Assembly (NCBI GenBank): GCA_036897095.1
Contig: JAYMSP010000466.1
Span: forward strand, 1-50,499
Direction: 5' to 3'
Length of the DNA stretch: 50,499 nt
From: Plantago elongata
Lineage: Eukaryota > Streptophyta > Magnoliopsida > Lamiales > Plantaginaceae
This document shows positions 39,682-50,499 of the stretch, in pieces (the first letter of the stretch is position 1; each line of letters opens with the position of its first letter). The notes beneath the pieces were generated by a model. It did no database searches and was not told the DNA's origin. It saw only the letters and a program-made list of their open reading frames with translations. Position numbers and translations under genes: made by a program.

Positions 39682-41592
39682 TCATTGCTCCGTTAAGAAA
39701 CTTGAATAAAGCAGGTCTTGGACAAAAACAGCCCTTCCAGCAGCCTGCTTCATTCTTTCTTCCCTCTCTTCGTGACTCAGGGAAGCATCAAAACTGCAAG
39801 TTGAAAGGAATTAAGATTGAGAAAATGCATAACCAACATGAATTAATGAAACTTGATGTTGAAAAGAACTTAAGCTTGATAAGTTCTGTTCAATTGTGAG
39901 TTCTTAACTCCTTCGCTTCCTCAAGCAAAAGTGCAAAACGCTTGGCAATTGGAAGTTTTATCTCCTACCTTGATTTCCACATATGTTCTGGAGCCTTGCT
40001 TTTTGATGAGTCCTCGATACTTGAAATCAAAGATTTTGTAATATCATCAGTTTCAGATGTAGAGAAATTCAAAAGAAGAGATGAAAGGAATGGATCAGTA
40101 GCAACATTAGAGGTCGTTGCACTACTTGATCGATACCCAGTACCCCCTAGAAGAGCCTGCAAATGAGCTTCTCGTAGATCCCTTCCCAACAGCGAGAGAG
40201 ATTGAGTGTTAGGAACCGCAAATCTGCGCAATCTTCTACGGCGTCTCAAGTGATTATCAGTCAAGGACATCAATCATGATTCATGAATTCTCTGAGCATA
40301 TTATTCAAGTTTGGCAGTCTATTAATGAAAAAGAAACAAGGAACATGCACGGACAGTCAGTTTCATGTAAGTTGTGATTCATGCCAAATGCCTATGTTAC
40401 ATTAGTTTTATTGGATGGAATCCCCTCTCGTTTTCAATAGGTTTGCAACAAGCCAATTTCTTTCTTTCAAATTTGCAAATGCCTTGGAGCAGAGCTTCTG
40501 TAAACACAATGGAATCCGTGCTAAACATATAAAATGAGGGATTTGGCGCTAGTCACTCCTAACAGAGATGATACTGCCTGTTTGGGTTTGCAACAGCTGC
40601 TTTGAAATTGTGTTTTTGTTAACGAAGCAGAAAAGTAGGGTGTTCCATAAAATAACTTCTGATATTAACCAGCTTTAAAAAACCTGGATTTAAAAACCGC
40701 TGGTAAATAGAAAACTGTTTCAAGGAAGCACCTATTCTCATAATCCTATTTTTACCACTTCTCAATAATCAAAAGCATTTCAAGCAGGTACTTAGTATGC
40801 TATCATTCATATGAAATACATATATTGCATCTTTGACAGAAAAAAGGATATCTTGAACAAGTGTCCGTGTACAAGCGTGATATGACTTAGTATATCCCGA
40901 GAAACTTTAACCGAACAAACAGGACACACCTGCAAGAACAAGCACAAGTAACATGATAGATAAGCCTAGGATACATTTAATCAATATTTCCAGACCTCAG
41001 AGTTAAAAGTATTTTGAGTGATTATGAAACAGAATCAGTAAATATCTAATCCGAAAAATTCACCATTTAATTTTAGCAACACTTTCAAGTTAAGGTCCTA
41101 TGATCAAATTCAAACACTCTGTGTGGGATCATTAATTGAATTTCATCTTATCTGAATGGTCAAACTTGTAGAAATCGCATACATACATCAATGATCGATA
41201 GAAAGATAATAGTAATAGATACAAAACGAAACTCACGGTAGGATTGGATTCACACGAGTGCTCATCCTCAAGATGTGAGCAAAGGCTAGCTATATCAAAC
41301 TCCTCGTAGCAATACGGGCACGGAAAATCGGGTCGGGTCTCTTCTTCAACCTCCAAATCATCCATGTTATACCGATCTTTAACATACATAAAGACATTTA
41401 AAAAACCGATCTTTAATCAAACCATAACACAATCAATATTTTGAAAAACAGATCATTCAAGAAATAGCAAAACGGACCCAATTGAGAGGTCTGGTGGTTG
41501 GTGGCGGTTCCGTAGCCGAGATGGTGGTGGTGCTGCAAGTTGAATTGGCGTTTCGCGGCGGCAAGACGGGTCGTCCAGAAATCGGAATCCAT
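39682..41592 (-). CDS. Di19-family zinc-finger protein (drought-induced 19)
   Basis: Five exons: 41592-41478, 41376-41237, 40929-40852, 40249-39969 and 39793-39682, giving 241 aa. Blocks follow the Di19 family: MDSDFWTTRLAAAKRQF at the start; a C2H2-like zinc finger with C58, C61, H73 and H78 (FPCPYCYEEFDIASLCSHL); a second with C87, C90, H101 and H106; then a basic nuclear-localisation stretch RRRRRLRR at 113-120. The C-terminal domain follows (SLLGRDLREAHLQALLGG, DPFLSSLLLN) and ends AAGRAVFVQDLLYSSFLTEQ. Di19 proteins are nuclear, respond to dehydration, salt or ABA, and are targets of calcium-dependent kinases. Intron 3 is not GT-AG but AT-AC (see separate entry). All other introns are GT-AG. 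The gene appears intact. Confidence 0.95.
40250..40851 (-). other. U12-type AT-AC intron (Di19 intron 3)
   Basis: On the minus strand the 5' splice site is AAG|ATATCCTTTTT, a full match to the minor-spliceosome consensus ATATCCTT. The 3' site is AATCAC|TTGAGACGC. A branch-site match GTCCTTGAC (consensus TTCCTTRAC) has its branch A at 40261, with 11 nt between it and the exon, inside the usual U12 window. Splicing here joins HGHLFK to LRRRRRLRR in frame, matching the family's HGHLFKLQRRRRLRR type sequence. No GT-AG alternative restores that join. Length 602 nt. Confidence 0.93.
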
Positions 41593-43451
41593 GTTTGTAA
41601 ATTTTGAATGGAAATCCGAAATTGGACAGACGGTGATTGGCCTGAGCTGAAAATAGGATGAAACTGGTAATGATGTTTTTGGAAATGAGACAGGAGAGTG
41701 GATCTGGTTGACTTTATTTTTCTTGATATTGCTGTCTGATCCTTTTTGTTTAAGAATACGCATATGAACGGTGAATTTAATAATTTATATTTTTTTCCAT
41801 GTTTTTATATGTAATTTTGATTAGGAAATGACAAATTTTATTTTTTTGGGTATTTTAGTTATTACTTGTAAATGAATTATTTAGATTTGTTTTAAAAAGG
41901 AAAAAGAATTATCCAGACATCCAGGTATGTATACATACTTTGTAGTAGGCAACCAACGACGATGACTTATATGATTTGGATAAAGATTAGATTAGTCAAA
42001 TTTCATAATTTTTTATTATAGTAGGATTATTTTTAATAATCTGTAAGTTAATTATGGATTGATCAGCCGGTGATATTAACATACTCTGTGCATTTTACGA
42101 TGTATATTCACTCACGACCGAGATACTTTTCAGTTTATCCCGTTAATAAACGGTTTTAAATTAAATACGCTTTAATATGTTGTTCTTGTTGATGTATTTT
42201 CAAAAATATGTATATATGTGTTCATTGTTGGAATGATTAACAATTGTATACATTTAACCTCAATTAAAACATTGGGCATTATATTCACCTCTCTTAAATC
42301 GTGTGATGTACTTATCGCACCTTATTAATTACGATCCTAATGTCCAATATTCTACATCGATTGAGACGAAATGATAGAGGATATATAAGTAAATCACTAA
42401 TATCAACTAGTATGAAGAAATATTTGGTATATATATATATATGTATGTATGTATGTGGGATTCGTCCAAACTAGACAATGTCATACAAATATTATTATAA
42501 CATTTATGGCCCAAAGCATCCTGAATGATACTCATACTAATGTGATGCATCTTTCTTGTTAGAAATCCATACATAAAACTAGACATGTTTGCTTTTGAGC
42601 AAACTTATCACATGTGATGTGCCGATAAGTCTCTCAGTTTGCACACGAGTGATGATATTCGATAATTAATATGTATTGATACATTTAGACCATCATATCA
42701 CTTGAATAGATGTCCATAAATACAAATAAATGTGTACATAGGGTGGACGTTACAAATTTTCAAACATATATTCTATACCATATACAAATTTTAAGCTGTA
42801 ACTTGAAAACATTACAACAACATTCATATAAGCATAAGATTTATAATAACTCTGAGATGCATCATCAATTAAACTAAATTCTTGTGAGTCTTAGCATGAA
42901 CAAACATCTAAGTATTCTTTTGCTCGTATAATTCATAACAAGCTCGACCCAATCATAAAACAATCTGTATATTTTCTACTCACAATATTTAAGTTCAAGA
43001 TGATATTAATTTAACTTTTTAGTTAAACTCGTTACTGTAAGATACTTATAAATATATACCAACATTTATATTATGGTGCCATATCAAGCATTAAATTCGG
43101 TTCGAATTCTCGTTGAATATCGCGTGGATTCCTGTATAAGGATCATCTCGCCCAGAGAATAACTCTCATAACATAATGAACCTATTCAAAGTAAAACAAG
43201 CAAATTTGGGTTGGGAAGTTCAACTGATGAATTATAAAACGAAGTCCTATGTCTTGATTTCATAGTCTAATTATAATATAAATAAATTCAGGTCTAAAAG
43301 CGTGTGGAATTGAATTCGAAATCCCGAACATGTTGTTTCAACCCAACTTATCCAAACAGAGAATACAGACAAACCACCAACTACTACTACTACTATACCA
43401 AAAGTCACCAGTCCACCTTCACTACTTCACTCAGCTTTAAATCACCAACAA
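41593..43451. other. Divergent intergenic region between Di19 and the OB-fold gene
   Basis: Contains the Di19 promoter (minus) and the promoter of the gene at 43518 (plus). A (TA)n-(TGTA)n microsatellite lies at about 42428-42457. Otherwise AT-rich with nothing recognised. Confidence 0.5.
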
Positions 43452-43467
43452 TTTAGGGTTAGGGTTT
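43452..43467 (+). promoter_or_regulatory. Telobox-like element in the OB-fold gene leader
   Basis: TTTAGGGTTAGGGTTT (AAACCCTAA on the other strand), 51-66 bp upstream of the ATG at 43518. Teloboxes are common near the transcription start of plant growth and translation genes. Function here is inferred. Confidence 0.5.
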
Positions 43468-43517
43468 CTCCAAAACCACAACACACTCCCTTCTCCTCCT
43501 CATCCAAAACCCCATCC

Positions 43518-44919
43518 ATGGCGTCCAAAGCTCAATCCACCGCTCCTTCTCAGCCCCAGCCCAAGCCGGCCCTCCGCAAGCCCGTCTACGTCAAAGTCGA
43601 CTCTCTCAAGCCCGGTACCACCGGACACAATCTCATCGTCAAGGTTGTTAGCGCCAGCACCGTCCCCAGTAAGAAGCCTCGCAGCGCCACCGCTCGTGGT
43701 CCGCTCAGTCAGAACTCTAAGATTGCTGAGTGCCTTGTTGGTGATGAGACTGGCTCTATTCTTTTCACTGCCAGAAATGAACAAGGTCTATTCGCTTGCT
43801 TGCCTGATTAATTTATTTATCCCCTTTTATGCTTGTGATTTATGAATGTCTGGCGATATTGCGTATTGTTTCGAAATGCAGATGTAATTGATTTGTGTGT
43901 CTATGTAATTTATGTAAATCCTTAAGCGACACTCTGTTTGGAAGTTTCGGCTAGATTATTGGGGATTCGATTTAGTCGAATTCGAATCGGTGGTGTCTCT
44001 GTTTTTTCTAAGTATTTTGTTTCAAGGAGCTGATGCATTATGTTTCTATGGCATTGCGTATGCTCAGTAGCCTCTATCTGGAGCTAAGTAATGCTAGTGC
44101 TATGATACTGAATTAATTCACAGATTCTAGCTCTCACATATATAACCTTCTTCGAACTGACTAGAACTCTGATTTATGTATGTTGGCAGTGCTGCTTAGA
44201 TAATATCCGATTTAAGATGAAAAATAAGCTCTGGATTTACAGTTCTTTTCAATTGCGTCGCAAGCAGTGCTTCTCTCCTTGAATTTCCATTGGTCGACTT
44301 GTTCCAACCCAGTATGATTTTCTATATATATAATTGTTCCTGGCAATGAGTTAGATTCTAGAAATATGCGCAGTACAAAAAACTTTTGTTAACTTTGTAG
44401 CAATTATTCTGTGCTATACTACATTACCCCTGTTGTTATACAGTACTAGTATTGAATACCAATTCTATTCACCTATATGAAGGTTGATGACTATAGTTCA
44501 TAGTTTCATTCTCTCCGTGTACACTTCTTGAGTGCTAACAAGAAGGATACAAGTTGTATTCTCTTCGAAAGCTAATTTATTGGAGCCATGTTTTTGCGAT
44601 TCCAAGAATCATGTTTTTTTGTTTACGAGATTTTGTTAACTATGATTTTCGGTTATCCAATGACTTTTGGCATTCCTGATTTTCCAAACCATATTTGTTG
44701 ATTGAAAGATGTGATATCCATGCAGTTGAGCTTATGAAGCCAGATAGCACTGTGATACTGCGAAATGCGAAGATTGATATGTTCAAGGGGTCCATGAGGT
44801 TAGCTGTGGATAAGTGGGGACTGGTTCTGGTTACTGAGCCAGCAAAATTTGTGGTCAAGGAGGAGAACAATCTGTCTCTGGTAGAGTATGAGTTGGTGAA
44901 TGTTGCTGATGAATCTTGA
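43518..44919 (+). CDS. Single-OB-fold nucleic-acid-binding protein (At4g28440-like)
   Basis: Two exons, 43518-43785 and 44726-44919, joined through a GT-AG intron of 940 bp (split Val codon), giving 153 aa. After a Pro/Gln/Ser-rich N-terminus the OB-fold starts near residue 24 (YVKVDSLKPGTTGHNLIVKV). It continues with KIAECLVGDETGSILFTARN, LMKPDSTVILRNAKIDMFKG, RLAVDKWG and ends KEENNLSLVEYELVNV. This is the plant family related to the single-stranded-DNA-binding SOSS-B (hSSB) OB-fold. The exact cellular role of the plant members is not settled. A telobox lies just upstream. No lesion seen. Confidence 0.95.
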
Positions 44920-45819
44920 GGGGTGAATGAAGTGTGTTGATGCTATTGGAGTTCTATTTATTGGGTTTTGGTATACAGATTTCTCTCTCAAATTGTTTTC
45001 CCGATGAAGGTAATTAACATGTGTTAGGACTAGTCTAATCTTGGCTTCGATGGCTGGTTTGTAAAAAATACTGTCCCCTTGGTGGAACATTGCACAATGT
45101 CTTTGAAATGTGGAAAGTAAAATCATCAGGGCTTATTATTGAATTATGGTATTTTGCTATTCCTAAGTGCCTCATTTTTGGCATTATATATTGTGGCCGT
45201 ATTAGCTTTTCTTATAAACAGGATGCATTATACTGTTAGGCTGTCGAACCTAAGCTGCCCCCCAGAATCAGAAGTGGAGCTGGACCAAAACTGCTTATTA
45301 TTTATCGGGTCTGTTCTTAGTACCTTACTGCATGATTTTTCTTTTACCCATGTTTTATTCCTTTACTCACTCCCTGCTGATCTGAATACATAGTAGTATG
45401 GCGCCTCGAGTGTATCTTAAGTTTGTTTTTCATATTCATAGCTTGTCTTCCTGGTTTGTATGTATACATGTTGATTTGCAAAACTATAAGGCTTTTCCTT
45501 CAACTTGATTTGCTCGCCTGCTGACACACTTGGGACCTAGACATGCAATGAACTGCCAAGTCTCTAGATTTGATTACAAACTGTTTGTAGCTCATAGTAA
45601 CTCTCTAGTGATTGCATAAATGAAAAGATATGGAGATTGGAGATTTTTTTTTCCTCCCATATGATTTGAACTTCAGAGAGGAATTCTTTTGTTGTAGAAA
45701 TGGTCGCGGAAGAAGTTTGCGGTTAATCTTCTATTTACTCTCTATTCCGGTATTCCCTATTATATGCTACTGCAGCAACTAGACCAGCAGGCTTTTACTT
45801 GAAAGATTCCATCTGGAGT
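44920..45819. other. 3' flank of the OB-fold gene
   Basis: The proximal part is 3' UTR. No further gene, repeat or RNA recognised. Confidence 0.5.
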
Positions 45820-46740
45820 TTGGCTAACTTTGATGGGAGTTTAAATTCAATTTGGACAAGGAGGATTGTGCATTGTTGCATTTGTTGATAATGGCTAGGG
45901 CGTGGGTGTTACCTTGGAAAAGGGAACAATCTCTGGAACGTGCGCATCTGATGCTACCACAGCCTTGCTAGCAACTAGCCCTGCAAATTTCATGATCTGG
46001 TTTGTGATCAAGACGTGGACTTAGATCAGGTCCAATTTACATCTACAGTTAATCCACTTTGTGGATCTAATCTGGACTTGACCTGGATTCAATTCAGATT
46101 AAACTAGATAGATCCAATTTTCCCCAAATTACCAAATCAAACTCCATAAACCTTGAATTATCACAAATAAATCTCAACGGCCTTAACCTCAGGCTTCTTC
46201 ACCTTTTCTTTGGCAACCCATTCTCCATAGGCCAGCCATGAAATTTTTGTACTAAGCTTGAATATTTAGGAATTGAGAAATTTCATTTTCTTTAACCTTG
46301 AATAATCAACAATTGAGAAATTTGTACTTGGAAGGAAGGCTGAAAAGAGATGAAGATCGAAGAAGATGGGTGAAGAGTGAAGAAGATGGCGGGCTTTCCA
46401 TTTTGACGTGAAGAGAGAAGACGAACGTGAAGAGAGATGTATGTGAACTGTTGACTGAGATATATATAAATCTGTAAATGAAGAGATCGATCTAGATAAA
46501 ATTAGATATAACTGGTTTTGACAAAGTCCAAATAAGTGGATTGATGTAGACATAATTCATGATATAAACTGGACTAGGATAAAGTCCATAAACATGGCCA
46601 TAATTTACAGCGCTACTAGCAATATTGAAGGCCTCAAGTGATCATGGAAGGGATTTGTACATTGTAACCTTGTAAGGTGTCTGGATTCGTTACGATGATC
46701 TTTATTCGGATGCAGGAGCCTTTTGTGATGTTGTTACGAA
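45820..46740 (+). pseudogene. Possible RNase H-like (RVT_3) remnant interrupted by an insertion
   Basis: Near 45830 the frame reads LANFDGS, as at the start of plant retroelement-type RNase H domains. Near 46612-46660, ALLAILKASSDHGRDLYIVT resembles the mid-domain helix and the strand after it. Between them lies about 0.6 kb that appears inserted (46015-46600). Stops break every frame. Tentative: only these two short blocks support it. Confidence 0.3.
46015..46595. mobile_element. Possible element with long imperfect terminal inverted repeats
   Basis: The left end (TGGACTTAGATCAGGTCCAA..TTACATC..AATCCACTT) resembles the reverse complement of the right end (TGGACTTTATCCTAGTCCAG..TTATATC..AATCCACTT). 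Boundaries and target duplication are not clear. The interior has GAAGA-rich runs and no coding frame. A Mutator-like MITE is one possibility. Confidence 0.35.
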
Positions 46741-48161
46741 GTTACCACCACTTTGCTAAGTTGGATTTTCTGCATGCATTTCTGTATTGTTGATCAATTG
46801 ATGTTTCCTGTAGTACTTTTGGTTATAGGTATACACAATTGCATTTGTGTTTGCAGAGCCTCAGCAATGCTCTCCAAATTGCGATTCATTCTTTTCTCTG
46901 GACTGGCGATAGACAGGAATTGTAGTTCCTCGGACAAATACATTTTCTCAGATGATTAGAAACCCGACGCAAAAAAGACCAAAAATAAGTAGAGCATTAT
47001 TCTTGTTCGCAGAAGGTATCATACTATCTACAATGCATTACGGATCAAATCTCGTCATTGTCGCACGACGGGACACCATGATGTGTATCTGTTACACTGC
47101 ATTATGAATTTTTTTATTTTTCTAACATATTAACTATATTTAAAAATATGTAGACGTTGAAATTAACGAAATTTAATTACGGAGAAGGCAGCCATACGCC
47201 CACGTCATTCATGACTAGCTGCAGCTCTGTCTCGGACCAATCCATGAAGGTTGGTTGTGTACCTGGACTTTTTCTCTAATTCACGAGTATATCCGTTATC
47301 ATATCGGTTGGAGGTGTTATAATAATATCAAATTAATTTATTAGTGAGTACGGATTTATTCATATAAAAATTATTTTAATTTCATTCAGTTCAATTTAGA
47401 TCTACTTAATTATATTTTATATCTCACATGTGGCACTTGTATAACATCAAATTCCAACAGCAGCATACGGATTTGCTGGCACATTTTAGTGTCGGGCAGA
47501 AGAAAAACATATTTTTACTTACACTTTCGTGATTATTCGATTCTAACATCTAGTGCATTATTATTGATCTTTTCCTTTCCCTTGCTCAATCAGACTGCAG
47601 TACACCACTGAGTCACTGCCATGATGTATCCCATTTTAATAGGGTGGCCCAGTATTTATAGAGGAAGACACCTGATGGTGTCATGAACATATGACATATT
47701 TTGTTTATTCTATATTCACTTCAAATGTAAATTTTTAAATTTAACTGAACTAAATTGAATTAAACTAAAATATAATATAACATATAATTAAATAAAATTA
47801 AAATAAATATAAATAATAAATTTTTAGTTGAAAAGAACTGAGAACATTAAGATAGAGTTCTATAAAATGTTTGGTATAAAATTGAAATTGAATAAATAAT
47901 GAAAAACACCTCATTGAGATATGAACCACATATATATGCCCACATTTTGTTTACTCATTAAGGTATATATATGACCATATTTTGTTTGTTTACTCATTAA
48001 GATGGAGTTCCATAGGCTGGTTAACTCATAACTGAAATTGAAACTGTGTATAAAAATTATATAAAAATTCAATTCGTTTTGAGACAATTCAAATATAGTT
48101 CTATGGCAAACAAATAACTAGGTTTTCGTGAGTTGTCGTTCATGGCCATGGTAGTGTATAA
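46741..48161. other. Intergenic stretch, nothing recognised
   Basis: AT-rich. Short frames only. No gene or element ends could be supported. Confidence 0.5.
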
Positions 48162-48320
48162 GGGGCTGATTGGCATGGCACTCAAATCGCCATTTGGATG
48201 GGATTTTGGTGAAATTGTGTTTGGAATGGAATTGAAATGAGGTATTTGAAGTGTATTTTAGGCCAAATTCCTGTTCATCGAGTCAAATGGAGCGATTTAA
48301 ATACTATGACAATCAGCCCC
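48162..48320 (-). mobile_element. Tourist-like MITE, copy D (159 bp, reverse orientation)
   Basis: Termini GGGGCTGATTG and CAATCAGCCCC with TAA on both sides (48159-48161, 48321-48323). The interior is the reverse complement of copy C at 20082, for example GAAGTGTATTTTAGGCCAAA. Same length as copy C. Confidence 0.9.
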
Positions 48321-49284
48321 TAAGATTTGATCACGAGTTCATTTTTGTGGCATAAAAACTTAGCATTTATTACAAATGTACGGGCTAGAGTTTAGTTTTT
48401 CATCCACGTGCAACCTCACACATCTAATTTTAAAAGATGATTAAATTTTTTGAGACAAAATATTATAAATTACAAACATTATAGTTTTATTAAAAAATAT
48501 TATAGAATTTACTTAAAACAACATGAAAAATATTACACATATAATTAATAATATCAATACATCTCTCTTACCTCTCAGTAATACACGTTCTTTGCAAGAT
48601 TTGTATTAAAATATACTAGTTATCTTGAATATTATAAATTAATAAATATTAATATTAAAATGAATATAAGATGTTGTGAAGAATCTCCAATTTTAAAACC
48701 TCTATAAATTCACTTATTAAGTGGAGAAATTGGCACGAATCGTACCAAAGTTTAGGGGATATGGCGTATGCACTGCAACGTTTGTCCCGCTTGGCAGACT
48801 TGATCCTACAGTATTAAAATGTTGGCATACGAAGGACTTTTCGTCCAAATTTAACTTTGACTGCCGACGTAGCAGCCAACTGGACTGATCAATGACAAAT
48901 TAAGTTGAATTAAGGAGAATTAAGAAGAATTAGGTTGCCAACTCATTTCTCCTAATTAAATTAAATTAAAAATAAAAATTATAAATGATAAAATGAAAAG
49001 AAAAAAGGAAAATAAAATTAAAAACCTTAAATAATTTTTAAAAAAAGAGAAAGATAAAAAAAAAAAATAATAACAAAAATACACAAATACAAGAACACGT
49101 GTCGATTTTTGGTTAATTCTTACATGTATTTTGTAAATTTATTTCAAAAATTGATTTTAAATTGTAAAAAAATATATAAAAATCAAAAAAATTATTAATT
49201 GTCGTTTTGAATAAAACTTGAATTTATTAAATTATTAAATGACGGATTGAACAAAAGACTTCTCCTTGTTATAGTTCCAAACTA
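48321..49284. other. Intergenic stretch, very AT-rich
   Basis: Long A-rich runs around 48950-49080. No gene or defined element. Confidence 0.5.
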
Positions 49285-50230
49285 TCTTCTACTGAGATAT
49301 TCTCTGAATAGAGATTGGTGGTGATTTGCATCTAGCATCGATTGATAAATTCATCTTGTTCAACAATTGTAATTGTAATGTTATATTTCATGTTCAATAA
49401 TAATTAAAAAAAAAATCTTCTACTGAGATACTTGGAATCTAGGGGGACATATGTTGATACGGGAATATGTTCAATCCGTCATTTGGATGTCCCAAGGATA
49501 AATTCTAAGACATCACGGTATCACAAGGACAAGGACCTGCAGATCCGAGCCTATAACCATCCGAGGTCAAGCTTGGCCAAAATATACGAGAATACCGTGA
49601 TATGGATACCCGGACCAAAACGTTACATCCGAAGGGAAATAGGTCCGGACTACAAACACATATGAATACATCCGAACTTAAAGAGAACCAAGTGTGGAAA
49701 ATCATAGTACGTCAGTAGCGGAGGGGACAATCAGTTCCGAACATCTAGATCTGGAACATTATCTTCGGACGGCTCCACAAGAAAGAAGATTATGGTGCCC
49801 TCAAATAGCCTACAAAATGACTAATCTAGCCTTAAGGCCCAAAAGCTACATGGGTTATGATAATCTTATAATCCATGTGCCTAATTAAACTTTATTGACT
49901 TATTCTTAGTCCAACACTTGGCACGATCCAACAAGTCTAACTCAAGATGAGAATTAATCTCTATAAATAGGAAACGCTTCTCAAGGTAAAAGGGGAAGCT
50001 CGCTTGACCTCCACACTTTACTGTAAACCTTATACGTTCAATTATACATAGTAGACTTACAATCACTCTCAAGTAAAGTCTCCCATCCGGCTTGATCCAA
50101 GGCAAGCCGAATCTAAAGGTTCTAACCCCCCCCCCCCCTTCTAATTGTTTGTGCAGGATCAGATCTAGGACTTCAAGGTTCGAGTCAAGCGTCATCCGAG
50201 GTCCATCAATTTCGCGGAGTTAGTTGATTG
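49240..50230 (+). mobile_element. LTR-like sequence, boundaries uncertain
   Basis: Low in coding signal but compositionally unlike its surroundings. It has a clear core promoter CTATAAATAGG (49961-49971) followed by a C-rich leader, as in plant Gypsy/Copia LTRs. TGTTG near 49451 and CAACA near 50230 would be typical LTR ends, but no matching target duplication was found. A run of 13 C lies at 50126-50138. It may be a solo LTR that landed just 3' of the gene at 50261. Confidence 0.35.
49285..49430 (+). mobile_element. 116-bp poly(A)-ended retroposon with perfect 15-bp target duplication
   Basis: TCTTCTACTGAGATA occurs at 49285-49299 and again at 49416-49430. The 116 bp between (49300-49415) ends in TTCAATAATAATT plus 10 A residues, with an AATAAT word just before the tail. 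It is a 5'-truncated reverse-transcribed insertion, either a SINE or LINE end or the 3' end of an ordinary mRNA. Source not recognised. Confidence 0.8.
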
Positions 50231-50260
50231 TAGCAACACCCAAGGGTTGGGGCTTTTACC

Positions 50261-50411
50261 TCAACAATATCTAAATACTCCCAGCTCATCAAAGTACTCG
50301 GTCTTCTGCCGGTCCGATAGCTTAGACCAACACTCACCACCCTGCCCCGACATCTCTCTCTTGCCCCGAACAATCTCACCGAGCTTATTATGAACGGACT
50401 GCGACCATAAC
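50261..50411 (-). CDS. Last coding exon of an unidentified gene (partial)
   Basis: On the minus strand an acceptor (TTGACAACAG) at 50412 opens a 49-codon frame with stop at 50261-50263. It includes LWSQSVHNKLGEIVRGKRE, KLSDRQKTEYFDELG and ends VFRYC. The composition looks like real protein, in contrast to the AT-rich flank. The intron upstream spans 50412-50499 exactly: the last bases of the window are the donor GTAAGT on the minus strand, so the previous exon starts just beyond the edge. I do not recognise the family. Confidence 0.6.
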
Positions 50412-50499
50412 CTGTTGTCAATGTAAAAGATATAAACAATTATCAACTATTATAAGTAATAATGTCCCACATATACAAACAAAAACATATAATACTTAC

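Overview
This window is nuclear DNA of a flowering plant, almost certainly a eudicot. The genes are split by GT-AG introns, and the proteins read as plant families: EAR-motif ERFs, Di19, NSL1, a plant-type frataxin and an At4g28440-like OB-fold protein. The spaces between genes are AT-rich and full of small plant transposons. I cannot name the species. No operons, CRISPR arrays or rRNA genes are present, and I found no convincing tRNA gene.

Layout. 1-6.1 kb is gene-free and holds a Stowaway-like and a Tourist-like MITE. 6.1-14 kb holds two head-to-tail ERF repressor genes on the minus strand (6118-6807 and 11513-12148). Each has a related ~225-bp non-coding block upstream. Between them lie ~485-bp tandem repeats, a 193-bp tandem duplication and a LINE that looks twin-primed. 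An 850-bp hAT deletion derivative follows at 14.0-14.9 kb. 16578-18547 (minus) is a five-exon frataxin gene. 21500-25948 (plus) is a PRP43/DHX15-type DEAH-box helicase with seven exons still in place. It carries a nonsense codon, four 1-bp indels and a ~22-bp deletion, so I call it a pseudogene, with assembly error as the rival reading. 28223-31894 is a decayed minus-strand Ty1/copia element with a SINE in one LTR.

32466-36864 (plus) is a complete seven-exon NSL1 gene (MACPF family). 38069-38884 (plus) is a three-exon gene for a putative mitochondrial coiled-coil protein of unknown function. It converges on a five-exon Di19 zinc-finger gene (39682-41592, minus) whose third intron is a U12-type AT-AC intron. 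43518-44919 (plus) is a two-exon OB-fold protein gene. From 45 to 50 kb there are transposon remnants, including a 116-bp poly(A)-ended retroposon with a perfect 15-bp target duplication and an LTR-like block. The last exon of an unidentified minus-strand gene (50261-50411) lies at the right edge, where the window ends at a splice donor.

The genes do not form a pathway: a stress transcription repressor pair, mitochondrial iron-sulfur biogenesis, RNA helicase, cell-death control, drought/ABA signalling and nucleic-acid binding simply sit side by side. I did not find a new molecular system. The most useful observations are the AT-AC intron, the decayed helicase, the duplicated non-coding block at the ERF pair, and several transposon insertions whose target duplications can be read directly.
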